In this document: in pieces, positions 35,305 to 44,606 of the stretch
Layout of the letters: every line of letters starts with the position of its first letter
Position numbering within the stretch: the first letter of the stretch is position 1
Assembly: GCF_030652235.1 (NCBI RefSeq)
Contig: NZ_JAUSBA010000004.1
Location: forward strand, 30,081 to 94,080
Direction: 5' to 3'
DNA from: Cypionkella sp.
Lineage (GTDB): Bacteria; Pseudomonadota; Alphaproteobacteria; Rhodobacterales; Rhodobacteraceae
DNA: 64,000 nt
Program-made: the position numbers and the translations under genes
The notes under the pieces: generated by a model
Told to the model about the DNA's origin: nothing
The model's input: the letters and a program-made list of their open reading frames with translations, nothing else
The model's database searches: none

Positions 35305-37284
35305 ATGAACCGCTATGTATTTCGGCTGCTATCGATGAGCCGAGGCAAAAAGCGGGTCCTACAGGTCGCGGTTGATTTGCTGCTGCTGCCAATGATGTTC
35401 ATCCTTGCGATGTGGCTCAAGCTGGATGGGTTTGGCTTTCTGCGCGATCCGCAGATCTGGCTGGTGCTGATTCCGGTGTTGCCTGTAACGATTTTCGCCT
35501 TTGTGCGGCTGGGGTTTTACCGTGCCGTGTTGCGCTATATCGCTGGGCGGGCGCTGATCACCATCCTGGTGGGCTCGATGATCTCTGCGGTAACGATGAC
35601 GGTTGTGGTGCAAATGGCCGATCTGCCGGTGCCGGGCGCTGTGCCGCTGATCTACATGCTGCTGACCTTCCTCAGCATCGGTGGCGTGCGCTTTGGCTTC
35701 CGTGAACTGGTGAACTACGCGCAAAACCGCCGCAAGGAACGCGTGGCGATCTATGGCGCGGGGGCGGCGGGGCGGCAGCTGTTGCAAGTGCTGCATCAGC
35801 GCAGCGACTATGTTCCGGTGGTGTTCATCGACGACTCGCCGCAAGCGCAGGGCACCCATGTCGGCGGCTTGATGGTCTATTCTCCGTTGCAGATCGAATC
35901 GCTGATCCGCAACAACGGCATCAATGTCGTGCTGCTGGCGATTCCTTCGGCCAGCAAATCCCGCCGCAACGAAATCCTGAAGTCGCTGGAAAGCCATCCG
36001 CTGCTGATTCAGACAGTGCCAGGTCTCGATGATATCATGACGGGTAAGGCCAGTATTGATCAGATCAATGACATCAGCATCGAAGACCTGCTGGGCCGCG
36101 ATCCGGTGCCGCCGCAACGTGAGCTGCTGGGGGCCAATATCACCGGCAAGGTTGTGATGGTGACCGGGGCAGGCGGATCGATTGGCTCGGAGTTGTGCCG
36201 TCAAATTCTGCGGCTGAAGCCGAAACGGCTGGTGCTATATGAAATTTCAGAACTGGCACTTTACACCATCGAGCAAGAACTGACGACGATGCAGGCGGTG
36301 CTGCGCGCGAACGTGGCGCTTTCGCCGGTGCTGGGATGTATCAAGTCGGCGCGGCTGGTCGATCGCACCCTGCGGCACTTCGAGGTTGAGACGGTCTATC
36401 ACGCCGCCGCCTACAAACATGTGCCTTTGGTCGAGCATAACATCGCAGAAGGTGTGCGCAACATCGTGTTCGGCACCGCCACTTTGGCCGAAGCCGCGAT
36501 TGCCGCCGGGGTGAAATCGTTCATCCTGATCTCATCGGATAAATCGGTGCGTCCGACCAATATCATGGGGGCTTCAAAACGGTTGGCCGAACTGGTCTGC
36601 CAGTCGCTGGCCGATGCGCCGCGCAACCCCGGCACCACGATTTCCATGGTGCGCTTCGGCAATGTGCTGGGCTCCTCTGGTTCAGTCATCCCGCTGTTTC
36701 GCCGCCAGATTGAAGCCGGGGGCCCGATCACTGTGACCCATCCCAAGATCACCCGATTCTTCATGACCATCCCCGAAGCCGCCCAACTGGTGATCCAAGC
36801 GGGCGCTATGGCGCAGGGTGGCGAGGTCTTTGTGCTGGATATGGGTGATCCGGTGCTGATCACCGAACTCGCCGCGAAAATGGCGCGTTTGCATGGACTT
36901 AAGCCGATCATTTTCACCGATCCGGTGGCGGAAAAACCCGGCAAGGGCGAGATTGGCATCGTGTTCACCAAATTGCGCCCTGGAGAAAAGCTGCATGAGG
37001 AATTGCTGATCGGCAACGATCCAAAACCCACCAGCCATCCCCGCATCATGTCGGCCACCGAGTGCCGCCAGCCGCTCGATGAATTGTCCGCCGCCCTTAT
37101 GCAACTGGCACTGGCCTGCGACTGCAATGATGTCGAGCGCATCCGTAAGATCATGATTGATCAGCAAACCGCTTACCAGCCGACCAGCGAAATCTTTGAT
37201 CAATTCTGGACCGGCGAAGACGAGCTTGATGTCACTGCTGAGAAGGCCCGCGATCAACGCCGCCTGACTTTGGTGCGTGGCTGA
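35305..37284 (+). CDS. CapD/PglF-type nucleoside-diphosphate-sugar 4,6-dehydratase/epimerase
   Basis: 659 aa. Four N-terminal membrane helices (~20-135), a first Rossmann domain with GAGAAGRQLL (151-160) and a second catalytic one with TGAGGSIGSE (287-296). Typical of the family is LISSDKSVRPTNIMGASKR, in which the usual YxxxK Tyr is replaced by Met (MGASK). It acts on UDP-GlcNAc or related sugars at the inner membrane for polysaccharide synthesis. The ATG at 35305 has GAGGAA upstream; an in-frame TTG at 35287 does not. Confidence 0.92.
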   Translation: MNRYVFRLLSMSRGKKRVLQVAVDLLLLPMMFILAMWLKLDGFGFLRDPQIWLVLIPVLPVTIFAFVRLGFYRAVLRYIAGRALITILVGSMISAVTMTVVVQMADLPVPGAVPLIYMLLTFLSIGGVRFGFRELVNYAQNRRKERVAIYGAGAAGRQLLQVLHQRSDYVPVVFIDDSPQAQGTHVGGLMVYSPLQIESLIRNNGINVVLLAIPSASKSRRNEILKSLESHPLLIQTVPGLDDIMTGKASIDQINDISIEDLLGRDPVPPQRELLGANITGKVVMVTGAGGSIGSELCRQILRLKPKRLVLYEISELALYTIEQELTTMQAVLRANVALSPVLGCIKSARLVDRTLRHFEVETVYHAAAYKHVPLVEHNIAEGVRNIVFGTATLAEAAIAAGVKSFILISSDKSVRPTNIMGASKRLAELVCQSLADAPRNPGTTISMVRFGNVLGSSGSVIPLFRRQIEAGGPITVTHPKITRFFMTIPEAAQLVIQAGAMAQGGEVFVLDMGDPVLITELAAKMARLHGLKPIIFTDPVAEKPGKGEIGIVFTKLRPGEKLHEELLIGNDPKPTSHPRIMSATECRQPLDELSAALMQLALACDCNDVERIRKIMIDQQTAYQPTSEIFDQFWTGEDELDVTAEKARDQRRLTLVRG

Positions 37285-37491
37285 GCAGCCTGCGCCCGGC
37301 GGTGCTTGGGTTTGCGCATCGCCGGGCGGATTGTCAGCGCAACAGCCGTGGAAAGTGTGACCAAACGGCAACGGCATCTACACCACATTGGCGGTATTTT
37401 ACAGTCGCATTGGTGGCATTTGAGAAAAACTTCGCCTATCAATAAGCTAAGGTGCTTCAGCTACAGGGCGCACAGGGAGGGGTTGGCAGGC

Positions 37492-39597
37492 ATGACGCGA
37501 TTGAAATACCTGGTTTTGTGCGGGCTCTGCGGTGTTTTTGCTTTGCCTGCACAAGCCGAAATGCGCCCCAGCCTTAGCTTTTCCGGCGTCACTGGCCTGA
37601 TCGATATGCCCTCGGGCGACAGTCAGAGCGACGGCACTTTGTCGGTGGTCAAATCGCAATTCGGCCCGATTGGCCGCACCACTTTGTCGTTCCAGATCAC
37701 CCCCCGGCTGTCCGGCAGCTTTCGCTATTCTTCGGTGAAAGACTGGTTCAACCCACCGGAAGACGGCATCACCACCTATTCCGACCGCAGCTTTGATCTG
37801 CGCTATCAGTTGACCTCGGAAGGCCGCTATGTCCCGGCGATCACGGTCGGTCTGCAAGACATCATCGGCACCGGGGTGCAATCGGGCGAGTATATCGCCG
37901 CCACCAAAACCTTCGGCGACCGCGTGAAAGTCACCGCTGGTCTGGGCTGGGGTCGCTATGGCAGCTACGGCAGCATCGGCGCGCCGTTCGGCGACCGCCC
38001 GACGGTCGATTTCGGCAAGGGTGGCAACCTGCGCACAGGGCAATGGTTCCGCGGTGAGATGGCGCCTTTCGCCGGGGTTGAGTGGAAGGTGAACGAGCAA
38101 TGGTCGCTCAAGGCCGAATATTCCTCTGACGCCTATATCGAAGAGGCCGAGAACCGCGCCACGTTTGAGCGCAACTCGCCATTCAACTTTGGCGTCGAAT
38201 ACACCACCAAAACCAACATGCGATTGGGCCTCTATTCGCTTTACGGCTCGAAGATCGGCTTCTCGGTGCAACTGGCGCTCGACCCAAAGAAAAACCCGCG
38301 TGGTGGCCCGCGTGGCCCCGGCCCGCTGCCTGTCACCGCAAGTGCTGCCGCCAAAAGCTGGGGGCCAAACTGGGTCAATGATCGTGGCAACCAAACCGCG
38401 ATGCGCGATCAGACCCAAGCTATCCTGTCGCGTGATGGCATCGTCATCGAAAGCATGGCGATCAGCGCCAACCGCGTGCATCTGCGCATCCGCAACACCC
38501 GGCTGGATAACGCGCCGCAAGCCATTGGCCGTACTGCCCGTGCGCTGGCGGCCACCATGCCCTCCTCAGTTTCCAGCTTTGAGATCGTGGCCATGGCGCA
38601 AGGCGTGCCTTTGTCAAACGTCGTCATTCGCCGCGCCGATCTTGAAGAGCTGGAATTTGCCCCCGGTGCAGACCTCGCGATGGATCAACGCGTGCAGGTG
38701 CTACCCGTGGCTGCAGCCCTGCCGGAGGGCGCCATCCGAACCGATGGCCTCTATCCGCGCTTCAAATGGGGCCTGACCCCCTATATCGCCACCAGCCTGT
38801 TTGATCCCGGCCAGCCGTTGCAGGCCAATGTCGGTGTGCGTCTGACTGCCCGCTATGACATTGCCCCCGGATGGGTGATTTCGACCTCTATCGCCAAGCC
38901 GATTTACAAAGGGATTGAGCGGTCGACCTTCCCGTCCGACAGCGAACTGCCGCATGTGCGCAGCGACGCCAATCTTTACACGCTTGAGGGTGACCCCGCC
39001 GTCGAGCGGCTTACCCTGGCTTGGTATGCCAAGCCCGCCCCTGAACTTTATAGCCGTGTCACCGTTGGCTATCTGGAGCGGATGTATGGCGGCATCTCGG
39101 GCGAGTTGCTGTGGCAGAAGCCCGACAAACCCTATGCGCTGGGGGCTGAGATCAACTATGTCCAACAGCGCGACTATGATCAGTTGTTCGGCTTTAGGGA
39201 TTACAGCATCGTCACCGGCCATATCTCGGGCTATTACAGCCTCGGCGGCGGTTATCACGCCCAGTTGGACGTCGGTCGCTACCTTGCCGGGGATTATGGC
39301 GCGACGCTTGCGCTCGACCGCGAATTTGCCAACGGCATCAAAGTTGGCGCTTTCGCCACGCTGACCGATGTGCCGTTCGACACCTTTGGCGAAGGCTCGT
39401 TTGACAAAGGCATCCGCATCTCGCTGCCGATGGCCTTCTTCACCGGGGCGCAGACGCAAAAGGTCTCAAAAGTGACGCTGCGGCCATTGCTGCGCGATGG
39501 CGGCGCACGATTGGATGTTGAGGGCCGGCTGTATGACACGGTCCGGCCGTATCAGGAAACCGACCTTGACGCCGCCTGGGGGCGGTTCTGGAGATGA
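37492..39597 (+). CDS. yjbH: YjbH-domain outer-membrane beta-barrel protein
   Basis: 701 aa. Signal peptide residues 1-22 (LKYLVLCGLCGVFALPAQA). The mature start PSLSFSGVTGLIDMPSGDSQSDG is typical of YjbH. Strand-rich sequence with alternating hydrophobics and many Tyr/Gly continues to an aromatic end (AAWGRFWR). In E. coli yjbEFGH produces and exports an extracellular polysaccharide. The ATG at 37492 has AGGGAGG upstream. It overlaps the next lipoprotein gene by 4 bases. Confidence 0.9.
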   Translation: MTRLKYLVLCGLCGVFALPAQAEMRPSLSFSGVTGLIDMPSGDSQSDGTLSVVKSQFGPIGRTTLSFQITPRLSGSFRYSSVKDWFNPPEDGITTYSDRSFDLRYQLTSEGRYVPAITVGLQDIIGTGVQSGEYIAATKTFGDRVKVTAGLGWGRYGSYGSIGAPFGDRPTVDFGKGGNLRTGQWFRGEMAPFAGVEWKVNEQWSLKAEYSSDAYIEEAENRATFERNSPFNFGVEYTTKTNMRLGLYSLYGSKIGFSVQLALDPKKNPRGGPRGPGPLPVTASAAAKSWGPNWVNDRGNQTAMRDQTQAILSRDGIVIESMAISANRVHLRIRNTRLDNAPQAIGRTARALAATMPSSVSSFEIVAMAQGVPLSNVVIRRADLEELEFAPGADLAMDQRVQVLPVAAALPEGAIRTDGLYPRFKWGLTPYIATSLFDPGQPLQANVGVRLTARYDIAPGWVISTSIAKPIYKGIERSTFPSDSELPHVRSDANLYTLEGDPAVERLTLAWYAKPAPELYSRVTVGYLERMYGGISGELLWQKPDKPYALGAEINYVQQRDYDQLFGFRDYSIVTGHISGYYSLGGGYHAQLDVGRYLAGDYGATLALDREFANGIKVGAFATLTDVPFDTFGEGSFDKGIRISLPMAFFTGAQTQKVSKVTLRPLLRDGGARLDVEGRLYDTVRPYQETDLDAAWGRFWR

Positions 39598-40172
39598 TCT
39601 TGCGCCGCAGCCTGTTGACCTTAGCCGCTGTCTTCTCGCTTGCCGCCTGCGATGCGGCGGCGGTAAAAACCGCAGCCAGCAAGTTGCTTGGCCCCGCTCC
39701 GTCGCCTGCGGTCAAACCCGCTGCGGGCGCGCCGCAGATCTGGCTGACGCTGGTGTCACGCGGCATCAAATTCCCGATGTCGCAGATCAGCCAGCGCGAT
39801 GGCGTCACGATCTATGCCTCGAAGGACGGCACGCAAGTGTTTTTGCGCAAGGGCATTTTGATCGGAACGCGTGGCCTTGGCCGCGATCTGATGTCTGCCG
39901 ATGCGCCCAGCCCTGCCGCTTTGCGCGCGGGCAGCCCGCATCAACGCAGCTATTACGACATCGACGGCACAGACACGACGATTCGCCATGTTTTCACCTG
40001 CACGGTTGAGCGGGATACCGCCGCAGGCAACGCCATCGCCGAGGCCTGCACCGCTGATATTGGCACGATTCGCAATCAATATTGGTTCGATTCTGCTGGT
40101 TCTGTAAGCAAATCGCGGCAATGGGTGTCGCAGGGTGTCGGATATGCCGCGGTTGAAAGAAAAGATGGCTGA
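39594..40172 (+). CDS. yjbF: YjbF-family outer-membrane lipoprotein
   Basis: 192 aa. Lipoprotein signal with lipobox SLAAC (Cys19), then a Pro/Ala linker and a beta-rich domain (WLTLVSRGIKFPMSQISQRDGVTIYASKDG, FLRKGILIGTRGLGRDLMS, NQYWFDSAG). This is the YjbF/GfcB pattern, the lipoprotein partner of YjbH. It is translationally coupled to yjbH (ATGA). Confidence 0.9.
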   Translation: MILRRSLLTLAAVFSLAACDAAAVKTAASKLLGPAPSPAVKPAAGAPQIWLTLVSRGIKFPMSQISQRDGVTIYASKDGTQVFLRKGILIGTRGLGRDLMSADAPSPAALRAGSPHQRSYYDIDGTDTTIRHVFTCTVERDTAAGNAIAEACTADIGTIRNQYWFDSAGSVSKSRQWVSQGVGYAAVERKDG

Positions 40173-40256
40173 TTTTGCTTGTGTCAGACTTTTCTTTTAC
40201 CGCTGCGCGCTGTATGGTTTCGTAGACAATTAATCCATCCAATCGGAGTATTTCAA

Positions 40257-40487
40257 ATGAAAAAAATCACCTCCTTCGCGCTCGTTTCCTCGCTCGTTCT
40301 GGCTTCGTCCGCAGCTTTCGCTGGCGGCATGGTTGAGCCGACTGTAGAGCCGGTTCCGGTCGTCGTAGAAGATAACGGTTCGTCCTCGGCGTTGCCGCTC
40401 TGGGCTATCATCGCTGGCGTCGTGGTTGTTGGTGCGGTCCTGTCGAACGACAGCGGCTCCAACTCGAACACCAACTCAGCACCATAA
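40257..40487 (+). CDS. Small secreted/membrane protein next to yjbFH (YjbE-like position)
   Basis: 76 aa. Signal peptide 1-22 (KKITSFALVSSLVLASSAAFA), an acidic Pro/Val stretch (EPTVEPVPVVVEDNG), a hydrophobic segment LPLWAIIAGVVVVGAVL and a Ser/Asn-rich tail. It occupies the place of YjbE in the E. coli operon, though no real similarity can be shown. GGAG lies 8 bases before the ATG, and a strong terminator follows. Function unknown. Confidence 0.75.
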   Translation: MKKITSFALVSSLVLASSAAFAGGMVEPTVEPVPVVVEDNGSSSALPLWAIIAGVVVVGAVLSNDSGSNSNTNSAP

Positions 40488-40530
40488 GAAGTACGGTCTA
40501 CCGCCTTGCCGGGTGGTTGTGTGGAATCCC

Positions 40531-40567
40531 AAACGCTCAAGCTTTGCTTGGGCGTTTTGTTTTTTTG
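40531..40567 (+). terminator. Intrinsic terminator of the yjb-like cluster
   Basis: 12-bp stem AAACGCTCAAGC / GCTTGGGCGTTT (one T-G wobble), loop TTT, then TTTGTTTTTTT. Confidence 0.9.
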
Positions 40568-40644
40568 GCAGAACAGCCATGCTGGCGATTTGCAGATTTC
40601 GATATAAGGCAGTCATATGAACTGCCGCCACAACCGACAGCGGC

Positions 40645-40930
40645 TCAGGTTTTCTCAAAAGCAGAAGTATCGGAAGTTGGTTTGGGGCAAGCGACAGTCA
40701 GCGCTTTCCGTTTCAGCGCAATGTGGCCCCGCTCAAGCTTCAATGTACGCCAACGCCCCGATGGATGCTGTTCCAGCTGCCTCACTCCCTCCCGCAACCG
40801 CAAAGCCGGTGCCGCCGCGCCGATCTTGACGATGCTGCGCTGTAGCGCCTCCAGATCCAGCAGCGGACAGGGCGTCTGCGCCCCCGCTTCCCGGAATGTC
40901 ATAGCCCAGCTTTAAACCACTGAAATCCAT
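40645..40930 (-). pseudogene. Frameshifted, truncated BhcC/D-threonine-aldolase-family remnant
   Basis: On the minus strand, frame 1 from 40930 reads MDFSGLKLGYDIPGSGGADA; after a run of five G the sense continues in another frame as AGAQTPCPLLDLEALQRSIVKIG. Joined, this matches the start of 3-hydroxy-D-aspartate aldolase (BhcC) and related PLP aldolases as I recall it (DFSG-x-x-x-GYDIP ... QTPC-x-x-LDLDALERNI). After ~45 codons the similarity ends, before the PLP lysine (HGKMHKS in intact enzymes), and the frame stops at 40645. About 85 % of the enzyme is missing, so this is a decayed gene, not a sequencing slip alone. It is divergent from an IclR regulator. Confidence 0.6.
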
Positions 40931-41094
40931 TGGTCATCGTTTTGCTGACCCGCGCGCAGACCGACCCAAAACCCAAACCATAACCCGTCGCGCATGCGTC
41001 GAAAGTTTTTTTCAGCCCTACAATTCATGCTACGCTGAACATGTATCCTGTGTTCATCCCGGCCCGCTGCGGTGCCGCGTAAAAGGGCCGTCCC

Positions 41095-41910
41095 ATGTCG
41101 AACCCACCCCGCCTGCGCGGCCGCCCAAGATCCACCACTGACAAGACCGAGCAGAACACCGTCCAAGCCCTCGATCGTGCGCTTGGTCTGCTGAAACTGC
41201 TGGCGGACAGCACCGGCATGACCCTGTCAGAACTCGCTGAACGCAGCGCCCTTCCCGTCGCCACCGTGTTCCGCGCCCTTGTGACCCTGCAAGGTCACGG
41301 CATGGTAGAGGCTGAAGACCCCGGCCAAGTCTGGCACATCGGCCCTGGCACCTTCCGCGCCGGATCGGCCTTTCTGAAACGCACCAAAATCACCGAACGC
41401 GCCCGTACCCCGATGGAGGCGTTGCGCGACGCCACCGGCGAAACCGTCAGCCTTGGGATCGAGGCAGCGGGTGAGGTTTTGTTTCTGTCTCAAGTTGAGG
41501 CCACCGCCGATCTGCGCGCCTTCTTTCCCCCCGGCAGCACCGGGCTGATGCATCTCTGCGCCCCCGGCAAGGCGCTGCTGGCGTGGTATCCAACGGAAAA
41601 GACAGAAGAAATCCTGAACCGCAGGGGCATGACCCGCGCCACCACCCTCTCGCTCTCCAGTCCCGAAAGCCTCAGCCGCGACCTGGCCCGCACCCGCGAG
41701 CGTGGCTTTGCGATTGACGACCAAGAACGCGCCGAGGGCATGCGCGGCGTTGCCGCCCCGATCTTCAACGCCTTCGCCGAACCGGTCGCCGCCATCAGCA
41801 TCGCAGGCCCGACCTTCCGCATGGGCCTATCCGACGCCACCCGCTTCGGCAGCCTCGTGCGCGCCAGCGCTGACCAGATCACCGAAGCCACGGGCGGCCA
41901 ACGCCCCTAG
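41095..41910 (+). CDS. IclR-family transcriptional regulator (BhcR-like)
   Basis: 271 aa. A basic N-terminus (RLRGRPRS) precedes a winged HTH, VQALDRALGLLKLLADSTGMTLSELAERSALPVATVFRALVTLQGHG (~21-67), then the IclR effector domain with PPGSTGLMHLCAPGKALLAW and GMRGVAAPIFNAFAEPVAAISIAGP. IclR regulators of glyoxylate metabolism, including BhcR, look like this; the divergent BhcC-like remnant supports the comparison, but the assignment remains inference. The ATG at 41095 has no strong ribosome site. Confidence 0.88.
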   Translation: MSNPPRLRGRPRSTTDKTEQNTVQALDRALGLLKLLADSTGMTLSELAERSALPVATVFRALVTLQGHGMVEAEDPGQVWHIGPGTFRAGSAFLKRTKITERARTPMEALRDATGETVSLGIEAAGEVLFLSQVEATADLRAFFPPGSTGLMHLCAPGKALLAWYPTEKTEEILNRRGMTRATTLSLSSPESLSRDLARTRERGFAIDDQERAEGMRGVAAPIFNAFAEPVAAISIAGPTFRMGLSDATRFGSLVRASADQITEATGGQRP

Positions 41911-41912
41911 CC

Positions 41913-41936
41913 TTTGCTCTTTTTGAAATACTCCCG
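41913..41936 (-). repeat. 3'-end motif copy, exact 24-mer match to 20930-20953
   Basis: Inverse complement of CGGGAGTATTTCAAAAAGAG plus CAAA, beginning 2 bases after the IclR stop. Other, shorter family members are at 45213-45232, 57126-57140 and 59136-59154. Confidence 0.6.
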
Positions 41937-42057
41937 CGCGGAGCGCTCCCCCGCCGCCCTGTGCGCGCCAATTTTTTGATCAAAACCCCGTCGTCCCCAT
42001 TGATCGACGCCCGATCCCGTGATTTGACTTGGCCCAATCGTCAGAAAGGGCAAGCCC

Positions 42058-43032
42058 ATGAACCTGTTCATCAATGGCTTTGGTCGCATTGGCCGCTCGG
42101 TCTTGCGGGCGGCGCTGAAGGGGGCAGCTCCGGGCGCAAAGATTGTCGGCATCAACGACATCGCAGCGCCTGAGATGTGCGCCTATTTGTTTGAATTCGA
42201 CTCGGTTTTCGGGCCTTGGCCGGGGCAGGTCAGCCTTGATGGCGCCGTTTTGGTGATCGACGGTCTATCGATCCCGCTGCACCGCACGCCGGATGTTTCC
42301 AGCCTTGCGTTGAAGGGCGTCGATGTGGTGCTGGAATGTACAGGCCGCGCCGATGCGCGCGAGATGGCCACGCGCGGCCTGCGCGGGGGTGCCCGTAAAG
42401 TGCTGATCTCTGGCCCGTCAAAAGCCGCTGATCTGACCGTGGTTTTGGGCGCGAATGATGCGCAACTTAGCACCCAGCAGATCGTGTCCAACGCCTCTTG
42501 CACCACCAACGCTTTGGCGCCCTTGGCCCGGTTGATCCACGAAAACTGGGGCGTGGTGACGGGTTCGATGACCACGATTCACTGCTATACCGGCAGCCAG
42601 CCCACCGTTGACGCCCCCGCCGCCGATTTCGCCCGCTCGCGCGCTGCCGCTTTATCAATGGTGCCGACCACGACTTCGGCGCAGCGCCTGCTGGATCAGG
42701 TCTTGCCACAGATCGCGGGCCGGATTGAAGGCTCGGCAGTCCGTGTGCCAACCGCTTCGGTGTCCGCCGTCGATCTGGCGGTGATGACCGAACGCGCAAC
42801 CACGGTGGCCGAGGTCAACGCGGCGCTAAGCGGAGCAGGCGGGGTAATCGGATCAACCCTGAAAGCCCTGGTGTCAACCGACCTGCGCGCCCGCCCGGAA
42901 AGCATTGTGATGGCCTTGCCGGAAACCCGCGTCACACGCGGCGGCATGTTGCGGGTGTTCGGCTGGTATGACAATGAATGGGGTTTTTCCAACCGAATGC
43001 TGGATATCGCAACCCGGATGGCGCAATGCTGA
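42058..43032 (+). CDS. gap: Glyceraldehyde-3-phosphate dehydrogenase-like protein
   Basis: 324 aa, slightly short for GAPDH (~333). NAD fold start INGFGRIGR (5-13), catalytic Cys148 in SNASCTTN (144-151), His175 in TTIHCYTG, and the C-terminal WYDNEWGFSNRM. It oxidises glyceraldehyde 3-phosphate, or possibly erythrose 4-phosphate. Its stop overlaps the ATG of the next gene, a dimethylformamidase-like protein, an unusual operon partner, so this may be a paralogue rather than the main glycolytic enzyme. Confidence 0.88.
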   Translation: MNLFINGFGRIGRSVLRAALKGAAPGAKIVGINDIAAPEMCAYLFEFDSVFGPWPGQVSLDGAVLVIDGLSIPLHRTPDVSSLALKGVDVVLECTGRADAREMATRGLRGGARKVLISGPSKAADLTVVLGANDAQLSTQQIVSNASCTTNALAPLARLIHENWGVVTGSMTTIHCYTGSQPTVDAPAADFARSRAAALSMVPTTTSAQRLLDQVLPQIAGRIEGSAVRVPTASVSAVDLAVMTERATTVAEVNAALSGAGGVIGSTLKALVSTDLRARPESIVMALPETRVTRGGMLRVFGWYDNEWGFSNRMLDIATRMAQC

Positions 43033-44606
43033 AAGACTTTTTCACTATCGGGCCGACCGATGACGGCGATGTGGTGACGGGGCATTATTACGAAGTCGCA
43101 AGCCCCGATCCCGCCCGCGCGCAAGTCTGGGTCTATAGCTCCGCACTGTCCTACAGCCCCGGCGAAACCCTTGTTCTGCACGCGATGTCCAGCGCACCCG
43201 AAGCGCAACTGACCATCGCTCGAGACGGTCTCACCCCCGAAAATCTGCTGCAAACCACCCTCGCCACGACCTTCGCCACCACCCCGTTTGACGCCTCAGA
43301 AAACGGCTGCCACTGGCCAGAAGTTCTCCGCCTGCAAATCCCGCAAGATTGGCAAAGCGGCGTTTACATCCTAACAGTCACCATTCCTGGTCATTCCTCG
43401 CAAGGCTTGTTCGTCCTCAAACCCCTGAAATCCCGCGCAAAAATCCTGATGCTGCTGACGACGGGCACATGGTGCGCCTATAACGACTGGGGCGGATCGA
43501 ACCACTACCAAGGCCTGACTGGCCCGGCCATGGGTGACTTCGCCCCGCATGTCAGCACCCAACGTCCGTGGGCGAAGGGCTTCGCCGCTTGGCCCGATGA
43601 CGCCCCACGCATCCCGCACGCATCGGCCTTGCTCACCAAGCCGCGCTACCCGCATATGGACTACGCCCGCGCCCGTGGCATCTCAAAGAAATACGCATCT
43701 TCCGGCTGGGCCGCGTTTGAGCGCCCCTTTGGCTTGTGGTGCGAAACCCAAGGTATCCCGCTGGATTACACCACCCAACACGACCTGCACCGCGATCCCG
43801 AAGCGCTGAATGGCTACGACCGCGTGTTGATCGCAGGCCATGACGAATACTGGACTTGGGAGATGCGCGATCACCTTGACGCATGGGTTGAAAAAGGCGG
43901 CCGTCTCGCCCGTTTCGCCGGGAATTTTTTCTGGCAAACCCGGCTTTCCGACGACCTCACCACCCAAACCTGCTTCAAAACCACCGCTGAAGCCGCCGAT
44001 CCCTTGGCCCAGACCAACCGCCTCACCAGCTACTGGGACCACCCGCAGATCCAACGTCCCGCCAGTGCCACCATGGGCCTGACCGGATCGGCAGGCGTCT
44101 ATGCCGGATGGAGCCGCTGCGCTGCCCACGGCGCGGGTGGTTTCGCGATCTACCGCCCCGAACACTGGGCGCTGGCGGGGACGGGCCTCGGCTATGGTGA
44201 CGTGCTGGGCGCGGCATCAAAAATCTTCGCTTATGAGGTCGACGGCATCGACTATACCATGCGCCACGGCCTGCCATTTGCCGCCGAAAACACCGGCCTG
44301 CAAGGTGATCTTACCATCGTCGGCCTCTCTCCCGCGACAACGCTGTCGCATTCCACCGGCCCGCACGACCGCGACCGCTTCATCGGCACAGGCGACGCAG
44401 AAGACCTTGCCCTGCGGCTTTACGGCGGCATCACCCCGGAAAACACCGCCCGCGCCGCGCGTGGCAATGGCTGCATGGCCGAATACCGCAGGGGCAGGGG
44501 GGCGGTGTTCAATGCCGCATCCTGCGAGTGGGTCGCAGGCCTGATCGCCCGTGAACGCCCGGTCGAACAGGTCACCCGCAATGTCCTGCTGGGCGATTGG
44601 GCATGA
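43026..44606 (+). CDS. N,N-dimethylformamidase beta-subunit-like protein
   Basis: 526 aa. It matches the DmfA2 C-terminal family: LMLLTTGTWCAYNDWGGSNHY (~150), the PYPHMDYARARG region, RVLIAGHDEYWTWEMRDHLDAWVEKGGRLARFAGN (~275) with a glutamine-amidotransferase-like Glu/Tyr core, and a C-terminal NAASCEWVAGL. In dimethylformamidase this subunit holds a mononuclear iron site; no small alpha subunit lies nearby, so the substrate is unknown. The start ATG overlaps the gap stop by 7 bases (ATGCTGA), and its stop overlaps the next gene (ATGA). Confidence 0.82.
   Translation: MLKDFFTIGPTDDGDVVTGHYYEVASPDPARAQVWVYSSALSYSPGETLVLHAMSSAPEAQLTIARDGLTPENLLQTTLATTFATTPFDASENGCHWPEVLRLQIPQDWQSGVYILTVTIPGHSSQGLFVLKPLKSRAKILMLLTTGTWCAYNDWGGSNHYQGLTGPAMGDFAPHVSTQRPWAKGFAAWPDDAPRIPHASALLTKPRYPHMDYARARGISKKYASSGWAAFERPFGLWCETQGIPLDYTTQHDLHRDPEALNGYDRVLIAGHDEYWTWEMRDHLDAWVEKGGRLARFAGNFFWQTRLSDDLTTQTCFKTTAEAADPLAQTNRLTSYWDHPQIQRPASATMGLTGSAGVYAGWSRCAAHGAGGFAIYRPEHWALAGTGLGYGDVLGAASKIFAYEVDGIDYTMRHGLPFAAENTGLQGDLTIVGLSPATTLSHSTGPHDRDRFIGTGDAEDLALRLYGGITPENTARAARGNGCMAEYRRGRGAVFNAASCEWVAGLIARERPVEQVTRNVLLGDWA

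Noticed and set aside
40617..40829. 70-aa plus-strand frame over the aldolase remnant
   Set aside because: No domain; the minus strand gives recognisable aldolase sequence.
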